A DNA stretch of 64,000 bases, taken from assembly GCA_902806575.1 (NCBI GenBank), contig CADCXD010000005.1, positions 1,488,001 to 1,552,000 of the forward strand, written 5' to 3'. Below, in pieces: positions 55,077-64,000 of the stretch; position 1 is the stretch's first letter; every line of letters begins with the position of its first letter. The notes beneath the pieces are model-generated. The model was not told the DNA's origin and did not search any database. It worked only from the letters and a program-made list of their open reading frames with translations. The stretch is from Jackrogersella multiformis (Eukaryota > Ascomycota > Sordariomycetes > Xylariales > Hypoxylaceae). Made by a program: the position numbers and the translations under genes.

Positions 55077-57063
55077 ATGGATGTCGTCACATGCGGCGTG
55101 CTTACAGCCTTAGAGCTGGTCGCTGTCGTCCCTAGTAGGGAATCCGGTATTTCCAAGAAGTTCCTCATCGGATTTCTCATACAATATGTTTTACTCAAGA
55201 TTTATCGTGTCATATTATATCCTAATTTCTTCTCTCCCCTTAGACACTTACCAGGACCAAAGGTACGATATGCATTAGCCAGCACTATATACAACATACC
55301 TGGCATCACCCTAACCGAGTGTTTAGGACCATAATCTCATCCTCGGCCAAGAGGTAAGAAAATTCACAGCCGAGGGTCCTGCGAACGTCCAATTACAATG
55401 GATGCGCAAATGGCCAGACGCACCGTTTATCAGGTATCTCTCATTCGCAGGCAAAGAGGTTCTCCTGGTGAACAACTTGGCTGCGCATAAGGCCGTCCTC
55501 CAGACGCACGTGTATGATTTTGTTAAGCCGCCGTTATTTGCGCGCTTAGTCGGCGAGATCACCGGCGTGGGGTTGTTGTTTGCGGAAGGAGAGTCCCATA
55601 AGCACGAGCGGAGGTTGCTAGCCGGCCCGTTATCCGTCCCGAGCATAAGGAAGCTCCTTCCTATCTTTCAAGCAAAAGCCAAGGATCTTTCCGGAGTTTT
55701 CGAGCGTAGCCTCGGTGACAAACCATATGCTTCCGTGGAAGGTGCGATTCCAAAGGACGAAACTTCTCGTCAGGTCTCAGGGCTGATAGTCTATAGCAAT
55801 CGAGGCTTTATCCAAGTCGACTATGGATACCATAGGTATAACCGTGCTAGGAATCGAATTAGACGCATTATCGTCGATATATCCGAAAGGGTTTCACGAG
55901 CTCTACAGTGAACTCCTCCACCAAGGCCCTCTAGGACAGTTTATTTCGGTCGTCAATGCTTTCGTACCAATCCGAAGCTTTATTCCTTTGGAGGCGAACC
56001 GGAAATTCATCCAGACGACTACCGACTTGAGAAAAATGCTGCAGGATATCACCCAACAGCGTGTGGCAGATTTGGCAGGCGGGAATTTTAAGCAGAAGAT
56101 GGGAGAGTCTAGAGATCTCCTGACGTATATGCTAGAAGAGGCTGAAATACGTCGACAGGAGACAGGAAAAGAAGTTTGGTCTGTAGACGACATCATTGGT
56201 CATGTGAGAAATTCTTAACCTCTCTGTTGGTAAACTAACGCTGATGGTACTATGCCTCTAGCTTCTAAATTTCACGTCTGCAGGTTCGGCCAATCTTCCT
56301 TCTCCTATGATGATAGCCATAGGTTCATACAACTAATTCACTACTCCCCTTTAGGACATGAAACTACAGCGGCCACCATATCATGGTCGCTCTACGCACT
56401 CGCAACCAACCATTCCGTACAAGACCGAGTGCGATCCGAAATGAACTCACTATTGGAGTCGAACCTAAACCCAGATTATGACTCCATTGTCGGGTTACCA
56501 TTTTTGCACAATTTCGTTCGCGAGGTCCTTCGTCTTTACAGTCCATGTGCGTACCCCTTTCCTTTTCCCCTTCCCCTTAACCCAACCACCCACCCAATCA
56601 ATCCCTCACCGCTAATCCTAACCCCCCCACAGCCTACATGGTACAGCGCTCCTCCCTACGGCCCCTCGTCATCGAGAACGTAGCCATCCCGACGGGCACG
56701 CAAGTCGACATCGTGATCCCGGTAGCGCACCAGAACGCAGCGATCTGGGGGGCGGACGTCGGCGCCTTCGACCCGGACCGGTGGGACGCGCTGACCGGCG
56801 ACGCCGCCACGCCCTTCGCCTTCGAGGCCTTCCTGCAGGGCCCGCGCATGTGCCCCGGCCGCGCCTTCGCCCTCGCCGAGGTCAAGGCCGTGCTCCTGGA
56901 GCTGCTGCCGCGGTGGCGCTTCCTCGGCATCGAGGGCAAGGAGGGGCAGTTGCTGACGGCCGGCGAGGAGCGCGTTGGTAGCGGGGTGAGGCTCGCGAAT
57001 CCGAGCCTGACGTATAGGCCTGCGGACGGCCTGTTTGTGAGGTTCGAGAGGATTGGCGAATGA
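55077..57063 (+). CDS. Cytochrome P450 monooxygenase with a 22-nt microexon
   Basis: Six exons (55077-55262, 55327-55741, 55797-56203, 56262-56283, 56355-56546, 56633-57063) join in frame to 550 residues. The N-terminus has a membrane anchor (KKFLIGFLIQYVLLKIYRVI) followed by the proline hinge FFSPLRHLPGPK, which continues across intron 1 into DHNLILGQE. The I helix is assembled from three exons: DDIIGH, then the microexon LLNFTSAG, then HETTAATISW, giving the A-G-H-E-T-T oxygen-binding motif. REVLRLYSP supplies the E-x-x-R, FDPDRW is the PERF-like region, and LQGPRMCPGRAFALAE is the haem loop. The exon 2/3 junction was set so that SVEAIEALSKSTMDTIG matches the family; an alternative donor 32 nt further on gives a poorer join. 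It is probably an ER enzyme; the substrate is unknown. It is unrelated in sequence detail to the P450 at 40.8 kb. Confidence 0.9.
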
Positions 57064-57364
57064 GGGAGGTGCCTTCATTCTGAATTAAAACATATATTTA
57101 AGGTTGTGCTTAGTGATACATGATATATGGAATATATAAACGGTATATCTAGATGTTTCGAGTATGTGCAGCGTATGTCGTGTTAGAATGCATGCATTGA
57201 ACTCGAACTCTTTCTCTCATCTCAAGGTTAGGTATTAATGAATATCATATTCTAATTGAATGCCGCTAATGAAAACCGTCTATCAACAAAAGCTTTTTAA
57301 CCTTACCTTGGTACATAAGAATTAAATCTAGTAAAACAAAACCTATAGGCTAGAACTTGCATCC
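57064..57364. other. Short intergenic region between convergent genes
   Basis: About 300 bp of AT-rich 3' flank. Nothing else is seen. Confidence 0.5.
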
Positions 57365-60300
57365 TTATGCCCTACTCCCGCTCGACTCGGACTCAGCCAT
57401 AACCAAGTCCTCGGCCCTGCGGGCCTCCATGCGTTCATTAATCATACTTCCCGTGTCGTCGTCATCATCTTCGTCTTCCTCCTCGGTCGGCACCTCCTCC
57501 TCTACCAGGTCGACTTCATTATTAGTTAATATAGGGGTCTGGGACGGGCGCCGCCGCTTCTCGAAGTCCTGCCTGTGCGCGTCGGCTATTATGCCGCGGA
57601 TCGACCGCGAACGCAGCACCTGTGGCCTCTTACGCCACGACATCGTGCCTCCCTCCGTCAAATCCTGGGCTTGGACTTGAGCTTGTGCTTGTGTCAGCCC
57701 GCCGGTGTGTTCGCGGCCAAGTGACGATGCTCCCGCGGCGCTGATATCGATTGCGCTTGCAGTCGCCCTTTCGACTGATAGCACAGACGGCGGCCGAGCC
57801 GTTGCAGCGCGAAGCAATTCCTCTTCAGTTCTCACGAGCGGCTCTTCATTATGCAGGTGGTATGGTAGGGGCACATCGCGGCTAGCTTTATATTGGGCGA
57901 CGTTGCCGCAATGCTCGTTCTCGACACGGAACAGGGCCCACATCCCGCGACGGAATACCTCTGCTAGAGCAACGAGGAAGGACACCAAGGTACTATGCTG
58001 TGTGTCATGCGTAAAGATCGCATAGAAGATCCAGCTAAAACGCAGCACTGGATCTAGAAACATAACGACATAATACAACCACCGGCTCTTGAGTCCGAGG
58101 ATGTCACGCAGGAGCCGGTGTCGCGTTTCGGGCTGGAAGAAAGAGAAATCCATGAACAGATCCCAGAGCGCTAGTTGTTGATGTTAGAACTTCCTTTCAG
58201 GTTCCCGATATCATAGAGGGGATAGGGCGGCACTCTTCGATGACTTACATGTATAGATGCCGTTTAGGGTGGCGAAAGTGATAAAGAGCCCCAGGTTTGA
58301 TTCCGTGGCTCTCACGCGGTATAACGACAGTGTTACGGCCGTCATGATGGTCATGCCGTACTTTCCACCGTTGACAAGATGCGGGAAGACGTTCTTAGTA
58401 TCGCGATATCGACGAATACATTGCAGCGCGCGCCATATTGGTGGTAGAGCGGAGAAGAACCCCAGTAAGCGGGAGTTGTTAGAACTGCATTGAGCCGGAT
58501 CGTCCCAACGATTTGAGTAGAGGCAGAAGAAGAGTTCAATATTCTTCATTCATAGTTAGTTAAGGGGAGGTGGTTCAAGATCTGGAAGCAATTTTACTTA
58601 CTGAGGTGGCATAGGTGAGGGAGCAATACATATCACCGAGAAAGAAGTCGCGAAATTCGACAGGGTATAATCCGGCAAAGAATAATCGATACTAAAAATC
58701 GTTAAATTATAGTCATAGTCAGTTGGGAATGGTACTTACGTGGGAATACACAAGCCATTGACGACTCCTGTGCCATATAATTGGGAAAGGCAGTAAGAGG
58801 ATGACCAGCGTGATGAGTATTAGGATCACAGGATAGTGCAAGTACAACTCGCCTGACCCGTATCTAGTAAAGTTTACCCAAAAGAATATACCAAAGAGCA
58901 GCAGGAAGAAGCTCGGGAAGCTTGAGAGCTGCCTCCAATCCAAGTTATTTCTCGTATCAAACTCGAATATGAATGGATAGTTTATCTTGTTGCGTGTCCA
59001 CATATAGCAGTCAATGCAGAACAAGAACATCAGAAACAACATTAGAAAATAGCCACCGTACAACTGCATGAGGTAGCGGGTCTCCTGTTGAACTTCTAAA
59101 TCTGGATCGAACAAAAGTTCAGAGCCATATACGAGACCCTGTATGGCAAACACGGCTCCGGTGCCAATGAAGAGCCCGTTCCGAAATGCGATGGCGGATT
59201 CGTCCCCCGGTCGCCGGTTCAAGCGATGGAGCTTCCCCGTAGCGATTTTTTGGTTCCCCTTTTCGAAGTATCTCGCGTACAGGTCCTCGACGGCATGAAT
59301 ATGTCCGTCCACAGTGTTGCTATTCACGAACCATGATTTGTTGACGTGCTCGTTCATGTACCGGTAAGGCGGACGAGCATTGACAGCTTTGTCATATTTC
59401 TTGTTGAGCTTTCGGAAAGCAGTCCGGTTGAGTTGCACATACGACTGGAGAAGCTCTAGCCCCCTATAGAACTCTTGTAATGCCAACTTCAACTTCCGCT
59501 TGGCTGTCCTATACGGCACGTCGTGACCAGCCGGTCTCCTTATGTAGTCCTTTTTATCATCCACCCTAATTGCGCCAAGCACCGGGGTGAAGTGCAATTT
59601 GGAAAGGGCCTTTGAATTGGCGCCGGGTTTGAAGATTCTAGATTTTATCGGCTCGACCCAGCCACTAGTACCAGATGAGACCGCCCTGCTTTCATGATTA
59701 TCGCTATCTTCCGCTCTCTCTTTACGTTGCCTCAACTCAGCCAATTCCCGATTCCGCCGATTCCGCATCTCATGTAATTGCTCTCGTAGAGCTGCTAGGC
59801 GCTGACCAGCTTGCTCTTCTTTCTGGCGATAGAATGTTTCTACCTTATCCAGTTCGCTGTCTAGGAAATCGAAAAAGTCCTTCTCACGGTCCCTAACCGT
59901 TTCGATGGCTTGCAAGCCATATCCGAACCTCACGCTGTCAACCCTGGTAATATGTTGGCTTATACGGTGACCTGCTGTGAAAATACGCCGGAGTCTGCCA
60001 GGCGGCGGATTATGTTGAAACGTAGACGCTGAGCGGAGATGAGAACCACCTGCTCGAGGAAATGCGCTCATAGACGCACTGCGCTTTGCAGTTGGCCGGC
60101 TGGCGGACTTTCGATTCGTATCAGTAGGGTGAGAGGGAGGCGGTTCAGTTGGAGTTGCAGGCTCGTCTAATGCAGGGGCAGGCAACTCAAACATGTTCCA
60201 ACTATCGGGACGCAAAGGCGGCGTGGGCACCAAGCTACCATATTGCCCTTCGATGCCCGGCGACGCTGCCACTGATTGATGCCCCGTCGGAGCGGGGATA

Positions 60301-60738
60301 GATGCTGGTTGAGTATTTGGCGTGTTATGAGCACCCCTATTCGCTTGCCCCATGGGTGCGGGGCTTGCGCGTAGAGACTCAATCTCATCCGCAGTAGCGG
60401 ATCCAGGGCCGGCATTCTGCTGACGAGGTAATTGACTTAGACGATGAGTTGCGTCGCGCGGTGGAAAGTCACTTCTTCCCAAGCCTAATGGCGTTCCATT
60501 TGCTTTATTGATTACCCTCGAGATAGCTTTGATATACTTCTTGCCGGCCTTGTAGTCCAGATACTTGACTCTCCATTCTAGTTCTTAGGTTAGTATTTCA
60601 TATCTGACCGCGCTTTCACCGCCGTGATAAGACTACCTGCCTAGGTAGGTAGCGAAGGCCTATAGGAGGAAGTAGGTAGATTAAATCTCATCACTCACCT
60701 GGGACAAGATCTTGATCTAGCTCTTTAGCGAATTTCAT
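57365..60738 (-). CDS. SPX-EXS protein, Syg1/XPR1-type phosphate exporter
   Basis: Five minus-strand exons (60738-60699, 60577-58740, 58691-58602, 58543-58249, 58170-57365) give 1022 residues. The SPX domain starts at residue 1 (MKFAKELDQDLVPEWRVKYL, then DYKAGKKYIKAI, split by a 121-nt intron), is interrupted by a long Pro/Ser-rich linker, and resumes with EKDFFDFLDSELDKVETFYR and the lysine-rich KLKLALQEFYRGLELLQSYV. SPX domains bind inositol pyrophosphates. Several membrane spans follow, then the EXS domain assembled over exons 2-5: RLFFAGLYPVEFRDFFLGD, MYCSLTYATSNIELFFCLY, KYGMTIMTAVTLSLYRV, FVEN-like FRVENEHCGNV. EXS/XPR1 proteins export phosphate; yeast Syg1 is the prototype fungal member. 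The C-terminal tail is acidic with E/D runs. The internal 90-nt exon keeps the conserved EXS core in frame, which supports the model. Confidence 0.93.
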
Positions 60739-61657
60739 GACGCCAATAACGTAAACGATGGGTTTATTACCCTTTCAAAGCTAAGATCTAATCTATGCCG
60801 TCTATGCATGGGAAGTGAATTGAAATGAAGAAGTTGACATTGAAGAAGCTACCGGTAACTAATACGGACAGAAGTAATGGATGTCATAGATGCTGAGACT
60901 TCGCGCACCAATGGACTAGGAGTTGATCGACAAACGAAGAAATAAGATCATTTTGTTTGTTTAGAATCTCGTCTTACCTATTGCGTATTACAATTTATTA
61001 TTATTACAAGGCGCCGCTACCAGACTTCCACACTACCGGACTACTTACCTACCTCCAGTACACTAGCCTAGGTACTTACCTGCTGTTAGGTTACCAGATT
61101 TTTTTCTTCAGTGGGTCTTCCCTCCTCCCATGCAAGTAGCCTGTAGGTAAACCACGGTCCAGACTTCCATTATGGACCATTACGGGCCAGTACGGGCCAG
61201 CAAGGATTTATAAGTTACTATTTTAAATCTTTCAATAGGCATTCGATCACTTGGCCTACCTACCTACACTAATCATCTTAGTTCATAAATTTACGATATA
61301 AGGGAGCTGATCATCGCAACCAGCTACAGCTTCATAGTATACCTAGGTAGCCTCTATATCCATACACTCCAATTTAGGGCGGATAGGTGGTATATAATAC
61401 GCCGATGACGTTGTCTATTTCGCTTAATATTGGAGACCGATGCTCTCTTCCGACCTCGGCTACCACCACCTCATGCCGAGATCCGTTCAAGTGCCTACCT
61501 AGCTGCCTACCTAGGTAGATAGGATATAATAAATATTCTATTTGAGTTATCGTTATCTACCTAGGTAAGTGCCTAGTAAGTATTCGAAGTTAAGTGAAGC
61601 AATGCCCATAGGACCAAGATGCAACTCAAATGAAGTTAAGCCTATTCATTTATATGT

Positions 61658-61673
61658 ACCTACCTAGGTAGGT
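61658..61673. repeat. Perfect 16-base palindrome of the intergenic motif family
   Basis: ACCTACCTAGGTAGGT equals its own reverse complement. The same 16-mer also occurs at 5421-5436, and shorter or extended versions are scattered through most non-coding gaps of the window but not in the coding exons I annotated. Confidence 0.8.
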
Positions 61674-62207
61674 ATGAACTGTCAAATCCATGTAAAGATC
61701 TTACTTTGCTTCGGCAGTGACTATTTCACTAATCCACTTTACACGTGGAGCCGGGCTTCGTTGTTAGCGCTTATGTGAGATATCAAATGCGGTGTTGCGC
61801 TCCCGGCACTGGACTTTTATTAATAGGTACCTAGGTCTCCGTGAGATGAGGTTTAACTAGCTTAGTAAGCTATGTATATGATTGGTATTATTAAGAGTCG
61901 CTCAAAGAGCAAGTTTAAGCGAAGACTAAACTTCGAACATGATCATTTTACTTGCAACTTTTATTTTAACATAGAATCTTATCATAAGATAAATATATGT
62001 TAAACTTGCCTCCGCACATTATCAAATCGTATAATTAAGGTACCTACGTAAGTGTCTATCATAGGAATTATAAATGAGGTTTGTAATATCAAAGCTTTAT
62101 AACAGATAACCCTTAAGTACATTAGGTAGGTACTTGAACCGTAGTACTAAGTTCTAACCCTAGGGCAATTCCTGGGTCAAACATTAATAACCTTGTGTAC
62201 CTAAAGT

Positions 62208-62228
62208 AAAAAGGGGGAGCCCCTTTTT
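62208..62228. repeat. Perfect 9-bp hairpin AAAAAGGGG-GAG-CCCCTTTTT
   Basis: A 9-base stem with a 3-base loop. It matches in stem sequence the looser foldback at 27213-27246. Confidence 0.7.
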
Positions 62229-62937
62229 TCAGGTCGTGAGATTAACAAAGTTGCTTTATACACAGATACACTTTATCGCACACCCACCCACAGATGGTAA
62301 GTAAATTATGGCTAGCTACCTACCTAGGTAGGTAGGTAAATATAAGTATTTAGATATTCTAAATCTTTAGTAGGTATATGACAACTCTGTGATTATCCAA
62401 CGAGCACGGTTAATTTAGTCATGATACATGTAGCACCTTTGATAAATAACCATGTCTAAAAAGGAATCACTCATGTTAGTGCACTCAAATTGCTTACCTC
62501 AGCTATCTTAACCATTCAGAATACAGAAAGAGTACAAAATAATTGCGCATAATTGGCAAATCTCAATTTATGTTAATAAAATAAAAAGAATCAAGAAGTC
62601 AATTAGTTTATTAAAAATTGAAATTGTTTTAATACAGGTAACTCGAAGTGTTGATTTGTGAATGAAGAATGAAGGATGAATCAGTATTATCTAGAGCGGG
62701 AGTCAGCAATAACTATCTACCTACAGTACGCAGGTAGCTGTCATCTTCGACCTTATTTTTAACAGTCACTCCAATTTTCGACAGTTAGACGAAAGCCTCC
62801 CCTCTCCTCTCCCACTACCTCGTCCATCACCTCATTCATGAGGTCGACGAGAGTGAAAACTTCGAGTGGAGGATTATTTATGATACAATCCAATCTCTCT
62901 CAATTTCTTTAATTTTTTGGTTTCATCTTCTCACATT

Positions 62938-62960
62938 TCTTTCTTTCTTTCTTTCTTTCT
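62938..62960. repeat. TTTC microsatellite in GH18 promoter
   Basis: About five to six tandem TTTC units lie 25-45 bases upstream of the GH18 start codon, within a CT-rich tract typical of strongly expressed fungal promoters. Confidence 0.7.
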
Positions 62961-62984
62961 CCTCGAGTCTTGGACTGAATCACA

Positions 62985-64000
62985 ATGGCGTCCTCTTCAG
63001 CTCAGACACCCCCTCGCATCATCGTGTACTACCAAACCACCCACGACTCCAACGGCAATCTGATCTCAGTACTGCCATTGATTACGCAGCCTGGTATATC
63101 GCTGACGCACCTGATCGTGGCCGCTATCCACATCAATGAAGATCCAAATGGCTTGACACTTAACGACCACGCGCATTCAGACCCGCGCTACACCACGATG
63201 TGGGCAGAGATGCGCATCGCCCAAGCCAGCGACATCAAGGTCATGGGCATGTTAGGCGGAGCGGCGAAGGGCTCTTATACGCGACTAGACAAGGACCAGG
63301 CGACATTTGAGACGTACTACGGGGCACTCTACGATCTCATCAAGGAACGAAGCCTCGATGGCCTTGATTTGGACGTCGAGGAGGACATGTCGCTAGCGGG
63401 TGTCGTTCGCCTTATTGATAGGCTCAGAGCAGACTTCGGTCCCGACTTCATCATCACTCTCGCACCGGTCGCAGCAGCTCTCCTTGACGCGAAGCGTAAC
63501 CTTAGCGGCTTCGACTACGAGGCGCTCGAGGTGATGCGCGGCAAGCAAATCGCTTGGTACAACGCTCAGTTCTATTGCGGATGGGGCAACGCTAGCAACA
63601 CCGTCATGTACGAGATGTGCATCGCAAAAGGCTGGTCCCCAGCGAAAGTTGTTGTCGGTCTCGTGACAACACCCGAGAATGGACCTGGCTGGGTGCCATT
63701 TGAGGTCTTGGGCCCAACACTGGAGCTGCTGCGCAGCCAGTTCCCTGGGTTTGGAGGCGTCATGGGCTGGGAGTACTTCAACGGGCGACCTGGAGGCAAG
63801 GAACGACCTTGGGAGTGGGCGCAACGCATGACGAAGCTGCTGGGGGGCGGACAGGTTGAGAACACACAAACTGCTGGCGTCGCTGATACTAAGAGTGCAA
63901 GAACCACAGAGATAGACCCGGATGCTACGAATGCGCCGAATCTCGAGGTTCCGCAGATTTTTGAGTACTACTCTGACGGCCAGGACGAGGGTGGTAACTA
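62985..64000 (+). CDS. GH18 chitinase-like protein (partial, cut by window end)
   Basis: An uninterrupted frame from ATG 62985 runs to the end of the window (338 codons and still open), so the 3' end lies outside. The start MASSSAQTPPRIIVYYQTTH has no signal peptide, which suggests a cytosolic or unconventionally exported enzyme. The TIM-barrel markers of family 18 are clear: IIVYYQT (beta-1), VMGMLGGAA (the SxGG-like strand), and the catalytic DGLDLDVEE (D125, D128, D130, with E132 as proton donor). IITLAPVA, YNAQFYC and GVMGWEYFNG follow. All catalytic residues are present. Short GH18 proteins of this kind cleave chitin or related N-acetylglucosamine polymers in fungal wall remodelling. The tail after about residue 285 (NTQTAGVADTKSARTTEID) is polar and may lead to a further domain beyond the window. 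Confidence 0.9.
   Translation, partial: MASSSAQTPPRIIVYYQTTHDSNGNLISVLPLITQPGISLTHLIVAAIHINEDPNGLTLNDHAHSDPRYTTMWAEMRIAQASDIKVMGMLGGAAKGSYTRLDKDQATFETYYGALYDLIKERSLDGLDLDVEEDMSLAGVVRLIDRLRADFGPDFIITLAPVAAALLDAKRNLSGFDYEALEVMRGKQIAWYNAQFYCGWGNASNTVMYEMCIAKGWSPAKVVVGLVTTPENGPGWVPFEVLGPTLELLRSQFPGFGGVMGWEYFNGRPGGKERPWEWAQRMTKLLGGGQVENTQTAGVADTKSARTTEIDPDATNAPNLEVPQIFEYYSDGQDEGGN

Larger units (their letters stand above)
60739..62984. other. 2.2-kb intergenic region rich in palindromic motif
   Basis: No supported gene. The palindrome family is densest here: near 60640 (in the SPX-EXS intron), 61045-61080, 61254-61266, 61342-61351, 61495-61520, 61556-61567, a perfect ACCTACCTAGGTAGGT at 61658-61673, 61826-61835, 62037-62046, and 62316-62336. 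A hairpin AAAAAGGGG-GAG-CCCCTTTTT lies at 62208-62228. A TTTC tandem run at about 62938-62960 lies just before the GH18 start. Confidence 0.55.

Noticed and set aside
24602..57063. A secondary-metabolite cluster made of the oxygenase and two P450s
   Set aside because: They are 15-30 kb apart, separated by housekeeping genes, and no backbone synthase, transporter or pathway regulator is present.
1..64000. CRISPR array, insertion sequence, operon or prophage
   Set aside because: The DNA is eukaryotic with spliced genes; the repeated ACCTA motif is not regularly spaced and has no spacers.

Overview
The window is nuclear DNA of a filamentous ascomycete. Genes carry short GT-AG introns (about 45-125 nt, one of 449 nt), proteins match Pezizomycotina families (GPI-anchored PEBP-like protein, aminopeptidase I, Tof1/Swi1, Syg1-type SPX-EXS, GH18, NACHT_N-like/ankyrin protein), a nuclear tRNA-Leu has an intron, and intergenic DNA is full of a palindromic TACCTAGGTA-type motif. 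I infer Sordariomycetes from overall feel only; nothing here fixes the genus. Splice sites were chosen by reading frame, consensus and family similarity, with no transcript data.

Layout. 0.6-1.6 kb: secreted ferritin-like protein. 4.1-9.3 kb: divergent pair of 3-hydroxyacyl-CoA dehydrogenase (minus) and the fork-protection protein Tof1 (plus), sharing a promoter with an ACGCGT box. 9.8 kb: a 33-residue metallothionein. 11-12.9 kb: NAD formate dehydrogenase. 14.65-15.5 kb: secreted, probably GPI-anchored PEBP-like protein. 17.85-24.0 kb: a 1966-residue CCCH / SF1 helicase / NF-X1 finger / RZ finger protein resembling animal ZNFX1. 24.6-25.8 kb: 2-oxoglutarate/Fe(II) oxygenase. 25.8-34.9 kb: a 9 kb AT-rich gene desert with foldbacks and coding-like, stop-interrupted remnants. 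34.9-39.3 kb: 1480-residue disordered protein ending in a methyltransferase-like domain. 40.8-42.7 kb: P450. 44.9-47.4 kb: NACHT_N-like/ankyrin gene broken by one in-frame TAG. 48.2-50.2 kb: PAF-acetylhydrolase-like lipase. 51.5-53.3 kb: aminopeptidase I (M18). 54.0 kb: tRNA-Leu(AAG). 55.1-57.1 kb: second P450 with a 22-nt microexon. 57.4-60.7 kb: SPX-EXS protein. 63.0 kb to the end: GH18 chitinase-like gene cut by the window edge.

The genes do not form a pathway. Housekeeping genes (Tof1, formate dehydrogenase, hydroxyacyl-CoA dehydrogenase, SPX-EXS, aminopeptidase) alternate with accessory ones (P450s, oxygenase, NLR-like gene, secreted proteins). No polyketide synthase, NRPS or terpene synthase is present, so I do not call a biosynthetic cluster. 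The most interesting items are the ZNFX1-like helicase, the NLR-like gene with a CAG-to-TAG type break, the start codon apparently isolated in its own exon in formate dehydrogenase, the P450 microexon, the tiny metallothionein, and the intergenic palindrome family.
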